A stretch of 64,000 nucleotides of DNA, from the NCBI GenBank assembly GCA_963739625.1, contig CAVUAU010000007.1, forward strand, positions 62,001 to 126,000, read 5' to 3'. The stretch is from Salinimicrobium sp963739625. Its GTDB lineage: Bacteria > Bacteroidota > Bacteroidia > Flavobacteriales > Flavobacteriaceae. Below the pieces are notes generated by a model. It searched no databases. It saw only the letters and a list, made by a program, of their open reading frames with translations, and was not told the DNA's origin. Position numbers and translations under genes: made by a program. This document shows positions 50,711-59,770 of this stretch, in pieces (the stretch's first letter is position 1; every line of letters starts with the position of its first letter).

Positions 50711-52239
50711 ATTTTCTTCTTTTTGAGAGAATACAGGTCGAGACGCCTGTCGGTCAAATTCCTTACACTTCCAAAGGTATGCAACTCCTTCAGCAGGTCG
50801 AGATCCACGTCGACCAGTAATGTACTTTCGGTATTTGGAGTAGCTTCAGCTTTGATCCCGTTTACCGGAAAAGCAAAGTCTGAAGGCGTAAACACCGCGC
50901 TCTGGGCATACTGAATATCCATGTTGTTCACCTTCGGCAAATTCCCTACAGAACCGGCAATTGCCACATAACACTCGTTTTCAACCGCCCGGCTCTGCGC
51001 GCAAAGCCGAACCCGGGAGTACCCGTTTTGAGTGTCGGTCATGAATGGAACGAACAAGATGTTCATACCTTCATCTGCCAGAATCCTGGAAGCTTCAGGA
51101 AATTCCACATCATAACAAATTAACACTCCAATCTTTCCGCAGTCGGTATCCATTGTTTGCAGCTTAGTGCCGCCTTTCATTCCCCAGGCAGAACCTTCGG
51201 CCGGGGTGATATGCAGCTTTTCATAACGCTCATAACTGCCGTCTCTTCGGCACAAATAACCCACATTATACATATGTTCCCCAATGATCTGCGGCATACT
51301 ACCCGTGATAATATTGATGTTGTAGGTGATCGCAAAATCAACAAAAGTCTCCAGCAGTTTGTCTGTATAAGCAGCCAGGGCGCGAATAGCTTCAGCTTCA
51401 TTAAGGTGATTATATTCGGCCATTAAAGGCGCGTTGAACAGCTCGGGAAAAAGAATAAAGTCACTCTGATAATCACTCACTGCATCTACAAAGAATTCAA
51501 TTTGTGAAACCAGCGCATCAAAATCCTTGAAAAGTCGCATTTGCCACTGCACCAATCCCAGTCGCACTACCGTTTTTGGAGTAAGAATGAGCTTATCGGG
51601 CTTGGTGTAGTAGATGTTGTTCCACTCCATAAGCGTCGCGAACTCCTTACTTTCATGATCGCCCGCCAAATAGCCTTTGATCACCTTTTTGACGTGAAAA
51701 TCGTTAGAAAGCTGAAAAGACAACACAGGATCATGGATCTCCTTCACCTTCACCTTCTCGATGTATTGCTTTGGAGTAAGCTCGGTCGCATATTTAGAAT
51801 AATTGGGAATCCTGCCGCCAAAGATGATCGATTTGAGATTTAACTGCTCACAAAGCTCCTTTCTGGCCTCATAAAGCCTTCGTCCAAGACGCATCCCGCG
51901 ATATTCGGGGTGAATAAAGACATCTATTCCATACAACACATCGCCGTTCTTTGTGTGCGTTGAGAAATTCTCACCTCCCGTAATGGCTTCATAGGTGTGA
52001 TTATCATCGAATTTATTGTAGTCAACGATAATGGAAAGCGCACAGCCGGCGATCTTTTCATCAATGATGATACAAAATTGTCCCTCCGGAAATTTCTTTA
52101 TTAAATTTTTGATCTCTTTCTCGCTCCAGTACTCGTCTGCCAAAGACCCATAACTCTCCATCATGGAGATTTTGAGCTCCTTGTAGTCTTTAATACTTAG
52201 ATTACGCAGTTCAATTTTTGCTGAATCTATCACTTGCAA
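50707..52239 (-). CDS. GNAT acetyltransferase / carbon-nitrogen hydrolase fusion
   Basis: About 510 residues. The start chosen is TTG 52239 (MQVIDSAKIELRNLSIKDYK), giving the usual length of this family; an ATG at 52296 would add 19 residues. The N-terminal half is a GNAT domain (IDVFIHPEYRGMRLGRRLYE, the acetyl-CoA loop). The C-terminal half is a nitrilase: Glu in DFILFPELFNAPLM, Lys in YEKLHITPAEG and Cys in GVLICYDVEFPEA. The substrate amide is unknown. It lies downstream of pxpC across a hairpin. Confidence 0.88.
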   Translation of the reverse strand: MQVIDSAKIELRNLSIKDYKELKISMMESYGSLADEYWSEKEIKNLIKKFPEGQFCIIIDEKIAGCALSIIVDYNKFDDNHTYEAITGGENFSTHTKNGDVLYGIDVFIHPEYRGMRLGRRLYEARKELCEQLNLKSIIFGGRIPNYSKYATELTPKQYIEKVKVKEIHDPVLSFQLSNDFHVKKVIKGYLAGDHESKEFATLMEWNNIYYTKPDKLILTPKTVVRLGLVQWQMRLFKDFDALVSQIEFFVDAVSDYQSDFILFPELFNAPLMAEYNHLNEAEAIRALAAYTDKLLETFVDFAITYNINIITGSMPQIIGEHMYNVGYLCRRDGSYERYEKLHITPAEGSAWGMKGGTKLQTMDTDCGKIGVLICYDVEFPEASRILADEGMNILFVPFMTDTQNGYSRVRLCAQSRAVENECYVAIAGSVGNLPKVNNMDIQYAQSAVFTPSDFAFPVNGIKAEATPNTESTLLVDVDLDLLKELHTFGSVRNLTDRRLDLYSLKKKKI

Positions 52240-52300
52240 TTTTTTTACGAAGATATCGCTTTCTACACTTGTTTTAAAATAATGAAAAATTCTCAAAATA

Positions 52301-52354
52301 TAAGGTTAAGCTTTTGCCTTGCCTTGGCAACATAAATGAAAAGGCTTAACTTAT
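52301..52354 (-). terminator. Imperfect hairpin after pxpC
   Basis: TAAGGTTAAGCTTTT pairs imperfectly with AAAAGGCTTAACTTA across an inner GCCTTGCCTTGGC hairpin. It may separate the pxp operon from the next gene. Confidence 0.45.
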
Positions 52355-52480
52355 TAATTATTAAAGCCCTAACTCTATCAAAAGACCTGCGACCTCATGT
52401 GAAGATGAGTTCGAGGTGTCGAATTCTGTGTAAGCTTAATAAGTGTAGGGTAAAGTAAGCTGGCAGAAATGGCACCTCTT

Positions 52481-53333
52481 TTATTTTTTGATGGTAAACA
52501 CAAAACTTTCACCCGGCACCTTTTGCGCCAACGCGTTAATGCCATTTTCCGAAAGTTGTAAAATTCTCGGATATCCTCCCGTAGTTTGCCCGTCACGCAT
52601 CAAAACGATCAACTTTCCCGAAGGCGTTAACTGCACCGTTCCCGGTAGCACCGGCCCTGTGAGGATCGCGTCAAGGGAATTGGGTAACTCTTCCTGCAAC
52701 TGAATTCCCATACGATTGTTATTCATTCCGGCTGAAAAATGCCCTTTTTGAAGCCTCTCTTTTTCTTCGGAAGAAAGCCGCTCAAATTCGGGGCCGGGAA
52801 AAACCTTAATTTCTTCTGAAAAAATGCTGTCATCTGCTTTTACCGAAGCATTTCCCTCAAATTCTTCGGCTTCGAATGGCTTATACGGAAGTCTCATTCC
52901 TTTTTCAAGCCGTGCATGCCTGGTAATACCGCCGTACCAGCTGCGGCTGCCAAGAACTTTCTCTGTTTGGAAACCGTCCTTTACTGCGAGATAGGCACGA
53001 CAGCCTTTTTGTCTTTTTCCGAAGCTTAGCAGGTCGCCTTCATTAATATTATAGATTTTATTGTTCTCAATTCGGGATCCATTAATGGCAGGTTCTAGTA
53101 ATCCGCCGCAAATCGCAATTTTAGTAGGTCCCAAAAATGCCATTTTTGGACCCATGTTGTGTAATTTCCATCACAGCAGCGCCCGGAGTATTCTGAAGCA
53201 GAAGATTTGCCAGGCGGGCAGAAGCCGAATCCATAGGTCCGCTCATGGGAACTCCAAATTCCATAAAACCTTTCCGGCCCGTGTCCTGGATGGTTGAAAA
53301 CAGCCCGGGTTGTAATATTTCAATTTCAGCCAT
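52481..53333 (-). CDS. pxpC: 5-oxoprolinase subunit C (biotin-dependent carboxyltransferase-like), frameshifted
   Basis: Subunit of the ATP-dependent 5-oxoprolinase PxpABC. The start 53333 gives MAEIEILQPGLFSTIQDTGR. The frame breaks near 53156; dropping one C joins VMEITQ to MGPKMAFLGPTKIAICGG. After that, VLGSRSWYGGITRH, GPVLPGTVQLTPSGKLIVLM and RDGQTTGGYPRILQ are conserved. Total about 283 residues. It is last of the pxpA-pxpB-pxpC run. Confidence 0.9.
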
Positions 53334-54058
53334 GCCAGGGTTCTTTTTTCCAATTCAAATTTGCCTGCCTTGACTTCTTCGCAAATTTTTTCATGTTCCC
53401 CTAGATCTACAGCATAGAATTTTATTCTACTGCCTGCGGAAATTAGACAGGGCGGAATGTTATTTTTATCGAAAAGCGGCACGGGAGAATTGCCAATGAT
53501 CTGCCATCCCCCGGGGCTGGTTTGAGGGTAAATTCCCGTCTGTTTTTCACCTATTCCCACAGCCCCTTTTTCGACCTTTATACGGGGTTGTTCTTTTCGC
53601 GGAAAATGAAGTTTTTCATCAAGTCCTCCCAGGTACAAAAAACCGGGTAAAAACCCGATAAAATAAACGGTATAAATTGGGGATGTATGAAGACTGATTA
53701 TCTCTTCAACCGAAAGCTTTTTTTCCTGAGAAAGATACTCGAGATCCATCCCGAATTTTAGATCATAACATACCGGAACATGAAATAGCTCCTTCTCCTT
53801 TTTATTTTCTATATTCGCGTCGCGCAACAGCTCTTTTAGGTGGGAAATCTCCCCATAAACATCCTCTATAGCAACATTATAATTAATTAATATCGAGGCA
53901 TATGTGTTAATTACCTCAACCTCTTCTTTAAATATATTTTTCTTTATAAAAGCTTTAATTTCCAGGAGTTTTTCGAGCAGGCTTTCATCGATTCGTGGCT
54001 CAAATTCAAGCAAAAGAGCCTTCTCCCCCATCGGTTTTATTTCAGGAATTTCCTTCAT
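53243..54058 (-). CDS. pxpB: 5-oxoprolinase subunit B (KipI family)
   Basis: ATP-binding-type partner of PxpC. 271 residues as written. Family motifs: PMGEKALLLEFEPRIDE, VYFIGFLPGFLYLGGL, LHFPRKEQPRIKVEKGAVGI and GGWQIIGNSPVPLFDKN. The ATG overlaps the pxpA stop by 4 bases (ATGA). The last 30 residues (YYNPGCFQPSRTRAG and on) are the pxpC start read in another frame. If one A is dropped from the A-run before ACCC near 53344, the gene would instead end at 53326 with ELEKEPWHG, overlapping pxpC by only 8 bases. That shorter end is more likely. Confidence 0.88.
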   Translation of the reverse strand: MKEIPEIKPMGEKALLLEFEPRIDESLLEKLLEIKAFIKKNIFKEEVEVINTYASILINYNVAIEDVYGEISHLKELLRDANIENKKEKELFHVPVCYDLKFGMDLEYLSQEKKLSVEEIISLHTSPIYTVYFIGFLPGFLYLGGLDEKLHFPRKEQPRIKVEKGAVGIGEKQTGIYPQTSPGGWQIIGNSPVPLFDKNNIPPCLISAGSRIKFYAVDLGEHEKICEEVKAGKFELEKRTLAWLKLKYYNPGCFQPSRTRAGKVLWNLEFP

Positions 54059-54795
54059 ATACCGTGGCTGATTTCAATATTTTTTTCTGCAAATTTTTCA
54101 TGCAGATATTTAAGTATTTCCACTGAATTTGGTGTGTCGCTGTGGAGGCAAAATGTCTGGGCATGACAGGCTATTTTTTCTCCGTTTTGAGAGATAATTT
54201 TCCCCTCCCTAAACATTGAAAAAAGATGGTTAAAAACTTCCTCTTTTTCGGTGATCAAAGCCCCCTCTTTTTTACGGGAAACCAAGCTGCCATCAGGGTT
54301 ATAATTCCGGTCTGCAAAAGCCTCGTAAACGACTCTCAATTTTCCTAAAGCCAGAGTTGCGATCACCGAATTTTTCGGTGCATAAAGCGCCGGCGGATCA
54401 TCAAAATCCAAGAGTACATCAATAATGATCTGTGCGATCTTTTCATCTTTTTGAGCATCGTTGTATAAAGCTCCGTGAGGTTTTACATGAGTTAATAGGC
54501 CACCTTCAGCTTCGGTGATCTGCTTCAGGCTTAAGATTTGCGCTTCCAGAGACCGGTGTAGCTCCTTCGGCTCCATTTTAAGACTTTCCCTTCCGAAGTT
54601 CTCTTTATCGGGATAAGAAGGATGAGCTCCTATTTCTACCCCATGCTCCATCGCAAGATCTACGGTATGATGCATACTCTCAAGATTTCCGGCATGGCCG
54701 CCACAGGCAATGTTACAGGCAGAGATGTAGGGCATGAGCTCTTTGTCATGCGCTCCTCCTTCTCCAAGATCGCAATTGATGTGTATCTTCTCCAT
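54055..54795 (-). CDS. pxpA: 5-oxoprolinase subunit A (LamB/YcsF family)
   Basis: TIM-barrel-like subunit acting with PxpB/PxpC in ATP-driven opening of 5-oxoproline to glutamate. 246 residues. Motifs: HINCDLGEGG, SACNIACGGHAGN, VEIGAHPSYPDKENFGR, THVKPHGALYNDA and EAFADRNYNPDGSLVSRK. Stop overlaps pxpB start; upstream 17 bases separate it from the transporter, so all are one operon. Confidence 0.95.
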   Translation of the reverse strand: MEKIHINCDLGEGGAHDKELMPYISACNIACGGHAGNLESMHHTVDLAMEHGVEIGAHPSYPDKENFGRESLKMEPKELHRSLEAQILSLKQITEAEGGLLTHVKPHGALYNDAQKDEKIAQIIIDVLLDFDDPPALYAPKNSVIATLALGKLRVVYEAFADRNYNPDGSLVSRKKEGALITEKEEVFNHLFSMFREGKIISQNGEKIACHAQTFCLHSDTPNSVEILKYLHEKFAEKNIEISHGI

Positions 54796-54812
54796 TACTT
54801 TTTGTTTATGGT

Positions 54813-56037
54813 TTAAAGTCCCTCCAGAATGGTATAAATGGATTTGGCGCCCAGAAAAATCGCAATTCCCAATACAAGCAGGCCAAGAACATTCTGCAGT
54901 AAAGAATTGCGGTACCTGCCCATTACAGCCGTTCTATTCACAATCCAGAACAGAAACACAGCAACCACCGGAAGGAGGATTCCATTGGCCACCTGGGCAA
55001 ATTTGATTACCTCTACCGGCCGGAAGCCGAGGGAGGAAAAGATGACTCCCAGCAATAATACCCCGGCCCATACCATTTTGAACTTTCCTGAAGTTAAACC
55101 TTTTTTCCATCCTAAACAACCTTTGACCACGTAGGCAGCAGCCAGGGGTGCGGTAATAGAAGAGGTGATACCCGCAGCGAACAGGCCAAGCCCCATAAAC
55201 CAGGTTGCATAGCTTCCAAAAACCGGCTCCAGCCCCACGGCCAGGTCGGCGGCATCGTTCACACTGCTTATTCCCGATGCTGCAGCAGTTACTACGATGG
55301 CCATGGAAACAATGCCTCCCAGGGAAATGGCCCAAAACAGCTCTTTTCGGGCAGTCTTTAAGTCAGAATGCTTTCTTCCATTTTTCGCTCACCAGCGAAG
55401 CGTGCAGGAAAAGGTTATACGGGACGACTGTTGTTCCGATAAGGGCGATAACGGTAAGAATACCTGCAGAGCCCTGAGTCGGCACAAAAAGGCCTTTTAG
55501 AAGATCATATAGGTTTGGAGCCGCAAGTACTGCCGTAACTATAAAGCAAAGGCTCATTAGCGCAACCAAACCTATGAACACCCGTTCCAGCAGTTTGTAA
55601 TTTCCAATAAAAAGCAGGAGGAACGCCAGCAACCCGATGAGCAGGCTGTAAAGATTAAGTTCAACTGGTCCTACCGGAATAACTTCCGCAGGAAAGATGG
55701 CTGAAATACCAAGCACAGCTCCCGAAATATTGCCCGCTTCATACGCCGCATTGCCCAGCACGATTGCCGAAAAGATCAAAAGAATTGCAAGGGTCTTAAA
55801 AAAGGGATTTTTAAGCTCTTCTCTAATTACTTCACTTAAACCTTTTTGAGTGATAATACCCAGCCGGGCGGCCATTTCCTGCAGCACAATACAGGCTATT
55901 ATTGACAACAGCAGCGCCCAGAGCAGTGAAAAACCGAAATTCACCCCGGCAAGCGTACAAACGGTAACCGTTCCCGGGCCAATAAAAGCCGCCGAGACAA
56001 GAATTCCTGGTCCTAAATTCCTGAACCAGGACTTCAC
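54813..56037 (-). CDS. NRAMP-like (LeuT-fold) transporter lacking metal-site residues, frameshifted
   Basis: Inner-membrane transporter with about eleven membrane segments, about 408 residues. The metal-binding DPGN of NRAMP helix 1 reads GPGT here (VSAAFIGPGTVTVCTLAG), and the MPH of helix 6 reads VPY (IGTTVVPYNLFLHASLV). Thus the usual Mn/Fe ligands Asp, Asn and Met are absent. The frame breaks near 55371; dropping one G joins SEKWKK to HSDLKTARKELFWAISLGG, then VTAAASGISS. It sits directly before pxpA, and its ATG overlaps the DUF2891 stop by 4 bases. Possibly a transporter for 5-oxoproline (inference). Confidence 0.82.
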
Positions 56038-57188
56038 TTTTTAACAGCGCTTTCCTGTAAGGCATACAGTGCAAAAGTGCCCAACCAGTGGCCGCCCTCG
56101 TAGGTGTCGCCTACAAGATTTGGAAAAGAGTAGGCTACATGCTCGTTAGCCAAAGTTTTTAGATGGCCGTATTTTTTTGGATACTGTTGAGCCAGCCCGT
56201 AAAAGACCCAGGCGCGGCTAAAATTAAGACCGTCAAGGTGCACCAGTTTTCCGTCAGAGCGATCGGAAACTTCAGCAACATCAAGTGAGAAATCTTTATT
56301 CTTAAGCTGCGGCATAAAATCTTCCATCCAAAGCCTAAAAGCATTTTCCGGCAGGACACGCCTCATAATATCGATCTCCTCAAAACAGGGCGAGAGAAAA
56401 TCGAAGCCGCTTGGCTCCCATTCTAAAGGACAATTATCATCGTTCAAATAAAAATCTTTAGCCCTTTTTTCGATCATCATCTTAAGGTCATCCTTCCCCG
56501 TTGCTACAGCATAATCGTATACAAGGGTAAGTGCAAAAGCGGTATTTGTGTGCTCTCCCACCCGTATTGGATAATTGAGTTTGGGCAGAAATTCCATGAG
56601 CCTTTCTGTAATAAGCGAAGTTAACGGCTGCAGATTCTGTTCCAGCTCTTTTGCAAGAGGATCATCCCAGGTGTGCAACTCTTCTGCCAGCTTGAGCAGC
56701 CAGGCCCAGCCATAGGTACGCTCAAAAGAATTCTCTTCTTTGTTCCTGAAATAATCCACCTCTCCCCGGATATTTTCGGCGGAAAGTGACTGCTTCAGTT
56801 TTTCTCTTATTTCTTCAGATTTTTTGAGTTCAGGGAACTGTTTTAAAAGACTTACCAAAGCCCAATGCCCATGCACCGAAGAATGCCAGTCAAAGCAGCC
56901 GTAAAACGCCGGATGCAGTTCTTTTGGCTCTCCCATTTCCTCTTTTCCCGCCAGGGTTTGATTTAGTTTATTGGGATATTCCACGTTCATACAGTCCAGC
57001 GGCAGTTGCGCCAGTTTATTGGCCTCGGGCAAACTTAGCCTCACCGGTTCTTCCGGCTCCAGCATTGACGCCGCCTTGTCTACCAAAGTAGAGTCTTGAG
57101 CGGTTTGAGGTGTTTCTTCTGAATATTCATCGTTTCCTTTACAATTCATAAGTGCCAGTGCGGCACAAAAAAGAACTATTTTTTTCAT
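56034..57188 (-). CDS. DUF2891 lipoprotein
   Basis: 384 residues, lipobox MKKIVLFCAALALMNC. The family motifs ELHPAFYGCFDWHSSVHGHW and NKEENSFERTYGWAWLLKLA are present, with a repeated helical (glycosyl-hydrolase-like alpha/alpha) look: WEPSGFDFLSPCFEEIDIM, NFSRAWVFYGLAQQYPKK. No catalytic role is established for the family. Its stop overlaps the transporter start (ATGA), so it belongs to the pxp operon, perhaps in processing an extracellular peptide or wall-derived substrate (speculative). Confidence 0.83.
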   Translation of the reverse strand: MKKIVLFCAALALMNCKGNDEYSEETPQTAQDSTLVDKAASMLEPEEPVRLSLPEANKLAQLPLDCMNVEYPNKLNQTLAGKEEMGEPKELHPAFYGCFDWHSSVHGHWALVSLLKQFPELKKSEEIREKLKQSLSAENIRGEVDYFRNKEENSFERTYGWAWLLKLAEELHTWDDPLAKELEQNLQPLTSLITERLMEFLPKLNYPIRVGEHTNTAFALTLVYDYAVATGKDDLKMMIEKRAKDFYLNDDNCPLEWEPSGFDFLSPCFEEIDIMRRVLPENAFRLWMEDFMPQLKNKDFSLDVAEVSDRSDGKLVHLDGLNFSRAWVFYGLAQQYPKKYGHLKTLANEHVAYSFPNLVGDTYEGGHWLGTFALYALQESAVKK

Positions 57189-57205
57189 TCAATTTAATTT
57201 TTATT

Positions 57206-58744
57206 TCATCCCAGCCAGCCTTCCCGGTCCAGACTCCTGTACTGGATGGCTTCGCTAATGTGGGCTCCTTTAATATTTTCTGATGCATCGAGGTCGGCAA
57301 TGGTACGTGAAACCTTGAGGATCCTGTCGTAGGCCCGCGCAGAGAGATTGAGCTTCTCCATTGCCGTCTTCAGCAGTTGATTGGAAGCCTCATCTAAAGC
57401 ACAATGCTCCCGTATCTGCTTTACGTTCATTTGGGCATTGTAATGTACTTTTTCTGAATTTTCGAATCTTTGTGTCTGCCTTTCCCGGGCCGACACCACC
57501 CTCTTTCTTATCTCCCGGCTACTCTCCCCTTTGCGCTTTTCACTAAGCTTTTCAAAAGGTACAGGAGTAACCTCAATATGAATATCTATCCTGTCAAGGA
57601 GAGGTCCACTAATTTTTCCCAGGTACCGCTGCATTTCAAAGGCCGAAGAAGTACCCGGAGATCCCGGCTCATTAAAAAAGCCACTGGGACTGGGGTTCAT
57701 ACTCGCCACCAGCATAAAACTCGACGGATAAGTCACTGTGAACTTCGCCCTGGAAATGGTCACCTCCCTGTCCTCCAGCGGTTGCCGCATCACTTCGAGA
57801 ACGCTTCGTTTGAACTCCGGCAGCTCATCAAGGAAAAGCACGCCGTTGTGTGAGAGAGAGATCTCTCCCGGCTGCGGATAAGCTCCCCCGCCAACAAGGG
57901 CAACATCTGAGATCGTATGGTGCGGACTTCTAAAAGGCCGGTGCGCCATAAGCCCTACCTGTTCTTTGACACGGCCTACAACGCTGTGGATTTTTGTAGT
58001 TTCCAAAGCCTCGTGTAAGGTCATGGGTGGAAGAATGCTGGGCAAACGTTTAGCCAGCATGGTTTTTCCTGAACCCGGCGGACCAATTAGAATAATATTA
58101 TGCCCACCCGCAGCAGCGATCTCCATGCACCGCTTTATCGACTCCTGACCTTTAACATCAGAGAAATCGTGTTCGGGGTGCTCAAGTTCCTGGTAAAACT
58201 CCTGCCGTGTGTCGATAATGGTTTTTTCCAGTTCTTCTCCTTCGTCAAAAAAACCAATGATCTCTTCTATGTTTTCTATTCCGTAAACATCCAGGCCGCT
58301 AACTATTGCCGCTTCTTTAACGTTCTGCTTCGGAAGAAAAAAACCTTTGAAACCTTCCTGTTTTGCTTTTATGGCAATGGGAAGTGCACCTTTTATGGGT
58401 TGTAAACTACCGTCGAGCGAAAGTTCTCCCATGATCACATAGTCCTTGATATCATCGGCTTTGATCTGGCCCGAGGCTATAAGAATTCCCATCGCAAAAG
58501 TAAGATCATAGGCCGAGCCTTCCTTACGAAGATCTGCGGGAGCCATATTGACAGTAATCTTTTTACCCGGAAAATGGCGACCCACGTTCCTCAATGCAGC
58601 TGCTATTCTAAAGCTGCTTTCTTTCACAGCACTGTCAGGGAGACCCACAAGATGGTAGCCAATCCCGGTGTCTACGTTTACTTCTACTGTAATAGTAGTG
58701 GCTTCCACGCCAAAAACAGCACTTCCGTAGACTTTTGTCAGCAT
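57206..58744 (-). CDS. comM: YifB/ComM family Mg-chelatase-like AAA ATPase
   Basis: Hexameric helicase that aids branch migration in natural transformation in other bacteria. 512 residues. The N-terminal ChlI-type domain (GIGYHLVGLPDSAVKESSFR), the AAA Walker A GPPGSGKTMLAKRLPS, Walker B GVLFLDELPEF and the C-terminal lid LSARAYDRILKVSRTIADLD are all intact. DUF2891 follows after 17 bases, so it could be in the same transcript. Confidence 0.92.
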   Translation of the reverse strand: MLTKVYGSAVFGVEATTITVEVNVDTGIGYHLVGLPDSAVKESSFRIAAALRNVGRHFPGKKITVNMAPADLRKEGSAYDLTFAMGILIASGQIKADDIKDYVIMGELSLDGSLQPIKGALPIAIKAKQEGFKGFFLPKQNVKEAAIVSGLDVYGIENIEEIIGFFDEGEELEKTIIDTRQEFYQELEHPEHDFSDVKGQESIKRCMEIAAAGGHNIILIGPPGSGKTMLAKRLPSILPPMTLHEALETTKIHSVVGRVKEQVGLMAHRPFRSPHHTISDVALVGGGAYPQPGEISLSHNGVLFLDELPEFKRSVLEVMRQPLEDREVTISRAKFTVTYPSSFMLVASMNPSPSGFFNEPGSPGTSSAFEMQRYLGKISGPLLDRIDIHIEVTPVPFEKLSEKRKGESSREIRKRVVSARERQTQRFENSEKVHYNAQMNVKQIREHCALDEASNQLLKTAMEKLNLSARAYDRILKVSRTIADLDASENIKGAHISEAIQYRSLDREGWLG

Positions 58745-58817
58745 TCAAAAATTGTTTTTCTAAATGTAGTAAAAAAATGCCTTTTTTGAAGAGGCTGCTT
58801 CCGCAGCTATAAATAAA

Positions 58818-58848
58818 AAAAAGCGACTCCCGTTAAGAAGCCGCTTTT
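58818..58848 (-). terminator. Terminator of N-acetylglucosamine-type kinase gene
   Basis: On the minus strand AAAAGCGGCT pairs with AGTCGCTTTT (one wobble) around a loop, and a T-run follows. Confidence 0.7.
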
Positions 58849-58867
58849 AGTAAACAAAAGGAACAGT

Positions 58868-59725
58868 TTACTTTTTTATGACGTGCTTTCTGTAGTAATC
58901 CAGGATTCCGTCGATTGGTCGCTGAACAATATTCCCGACTTCCAGGCGGTAAGGCTGCAACGCGTCCATTATTATATCCTGTGAAAAATAGGCAATGGAA
59001 CCTACAAAGTGAATGGGCACATTTTGAGCTTCCTTAAAGCACAATACCCTGTGCTCAATGAAGTTCTGCATTCCTTCGGCGATCAATTGATAGAAATACC
59101 CGTTTCTCTCATTTTTGAAAATAAATTCGGCGAAATGAGCCAAATATGTATTGGGATTCTCCTTTTTGTAGATGTTCTCCTTAATGGCATCTGAAGAAAG
59201 ATCGTATTCTTTTTCAAAGATCTCTGCCAGTTTGCGTGGCATCTTACGGTAGTAGTAATCCCTTATTAGTCGCTTTCCGAAGTAATTTCCGCTGGCTTCA
59301 TCCATAAGAATGTAACCAAGAGAATCTACGGCTGTCTTAGCATCTTTTCCATCGTAAAAACAACTGTTGGATCCTGTACCAAGGATACATACAATTCCCG
59401 GTTTATCTGTCACCGCGTAAACCGCAGCGATCATATCTTCCTGTACTTTTACTTCTATAGAGGCTGAAAAATATCTTTCTAAAAGCCCTTTTAGCAAAGC
59501 TGTTGGTTTAGCCGTACCACATCCGGCACCATAAAAGTGGACTTTTTCAACTTTATCTTTTACCTGTCTAAGATCGAAATTCTCATCAAGTCGCGCTTCG
59601 AGGACTTCGGTTTTAAACACTGCAGGATTTAATCCCTTCGTTCGAGTTTTCAGCACCTGCTCCCCTTCAGAATCCAATAAGATCCAGTCACATTTGGTAG
59701 AGCCGCCGTCTGCAATTAAAATCAT
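58868..59725 (-). CDS. N-acetylglucosamine kinase-like (BadF/BadG family) sugar kinase
   Basis: 285 residues. The ASKHA fold shows phosphate 1 ILIADGGSTKCDWILLDSEG, phosphate 2 GIVCILGTGSNSCFYDGKD and GYILMDEASGNYFGKRLIRD. In Bacteroidota such proteins are annotated as N-acetylglucosamine kinase or ATPase; the cell-wall or chitin route is plausible but not proved. Ends at its own terminator and is separated from gapA by another. Confidence 0.8.
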   Translation of the reverse strand: MILIADGGSTKCDWILLDSEGEQVLKTRTKGLNPAVFKTEVLEARLDENFDLRQVKDKVEKVHFYGAGCGTAKPTALLKGLLERYFSASIEVKVQEDMIAAVYAVTDKPGIVCILGTGSNSCFYDGKDAKTAVDSLGYILMDEASGNYFGKRLIRDYYYRKMPRKLAEIFEKEYDLSSDAIKENIYKKENPNTYLAHFAEFIFKNERNGYFYQLIAEGMQNFIEHRVLCFKEAQNVPIHFVGSIAYFSQDIIMDALQPYRLEVGNIVQRPIDGILDYYRKHVIKK

Positions 59726-59737
59726 AGTGTAAATTAA

Positions 59738-59764
59738 AAAAAGCCCCGAAGTTCCCGGGGCTTT
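59738..59764 (-). terminator. Terminator of gapA
   Basis: AAAGCCCCG pairs with CGGGGCTTT around a short loop, and a seven-base T-run follows on the minus strand. Confidence 0.85.
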
Positions 59765-59770
59765 GAATTA

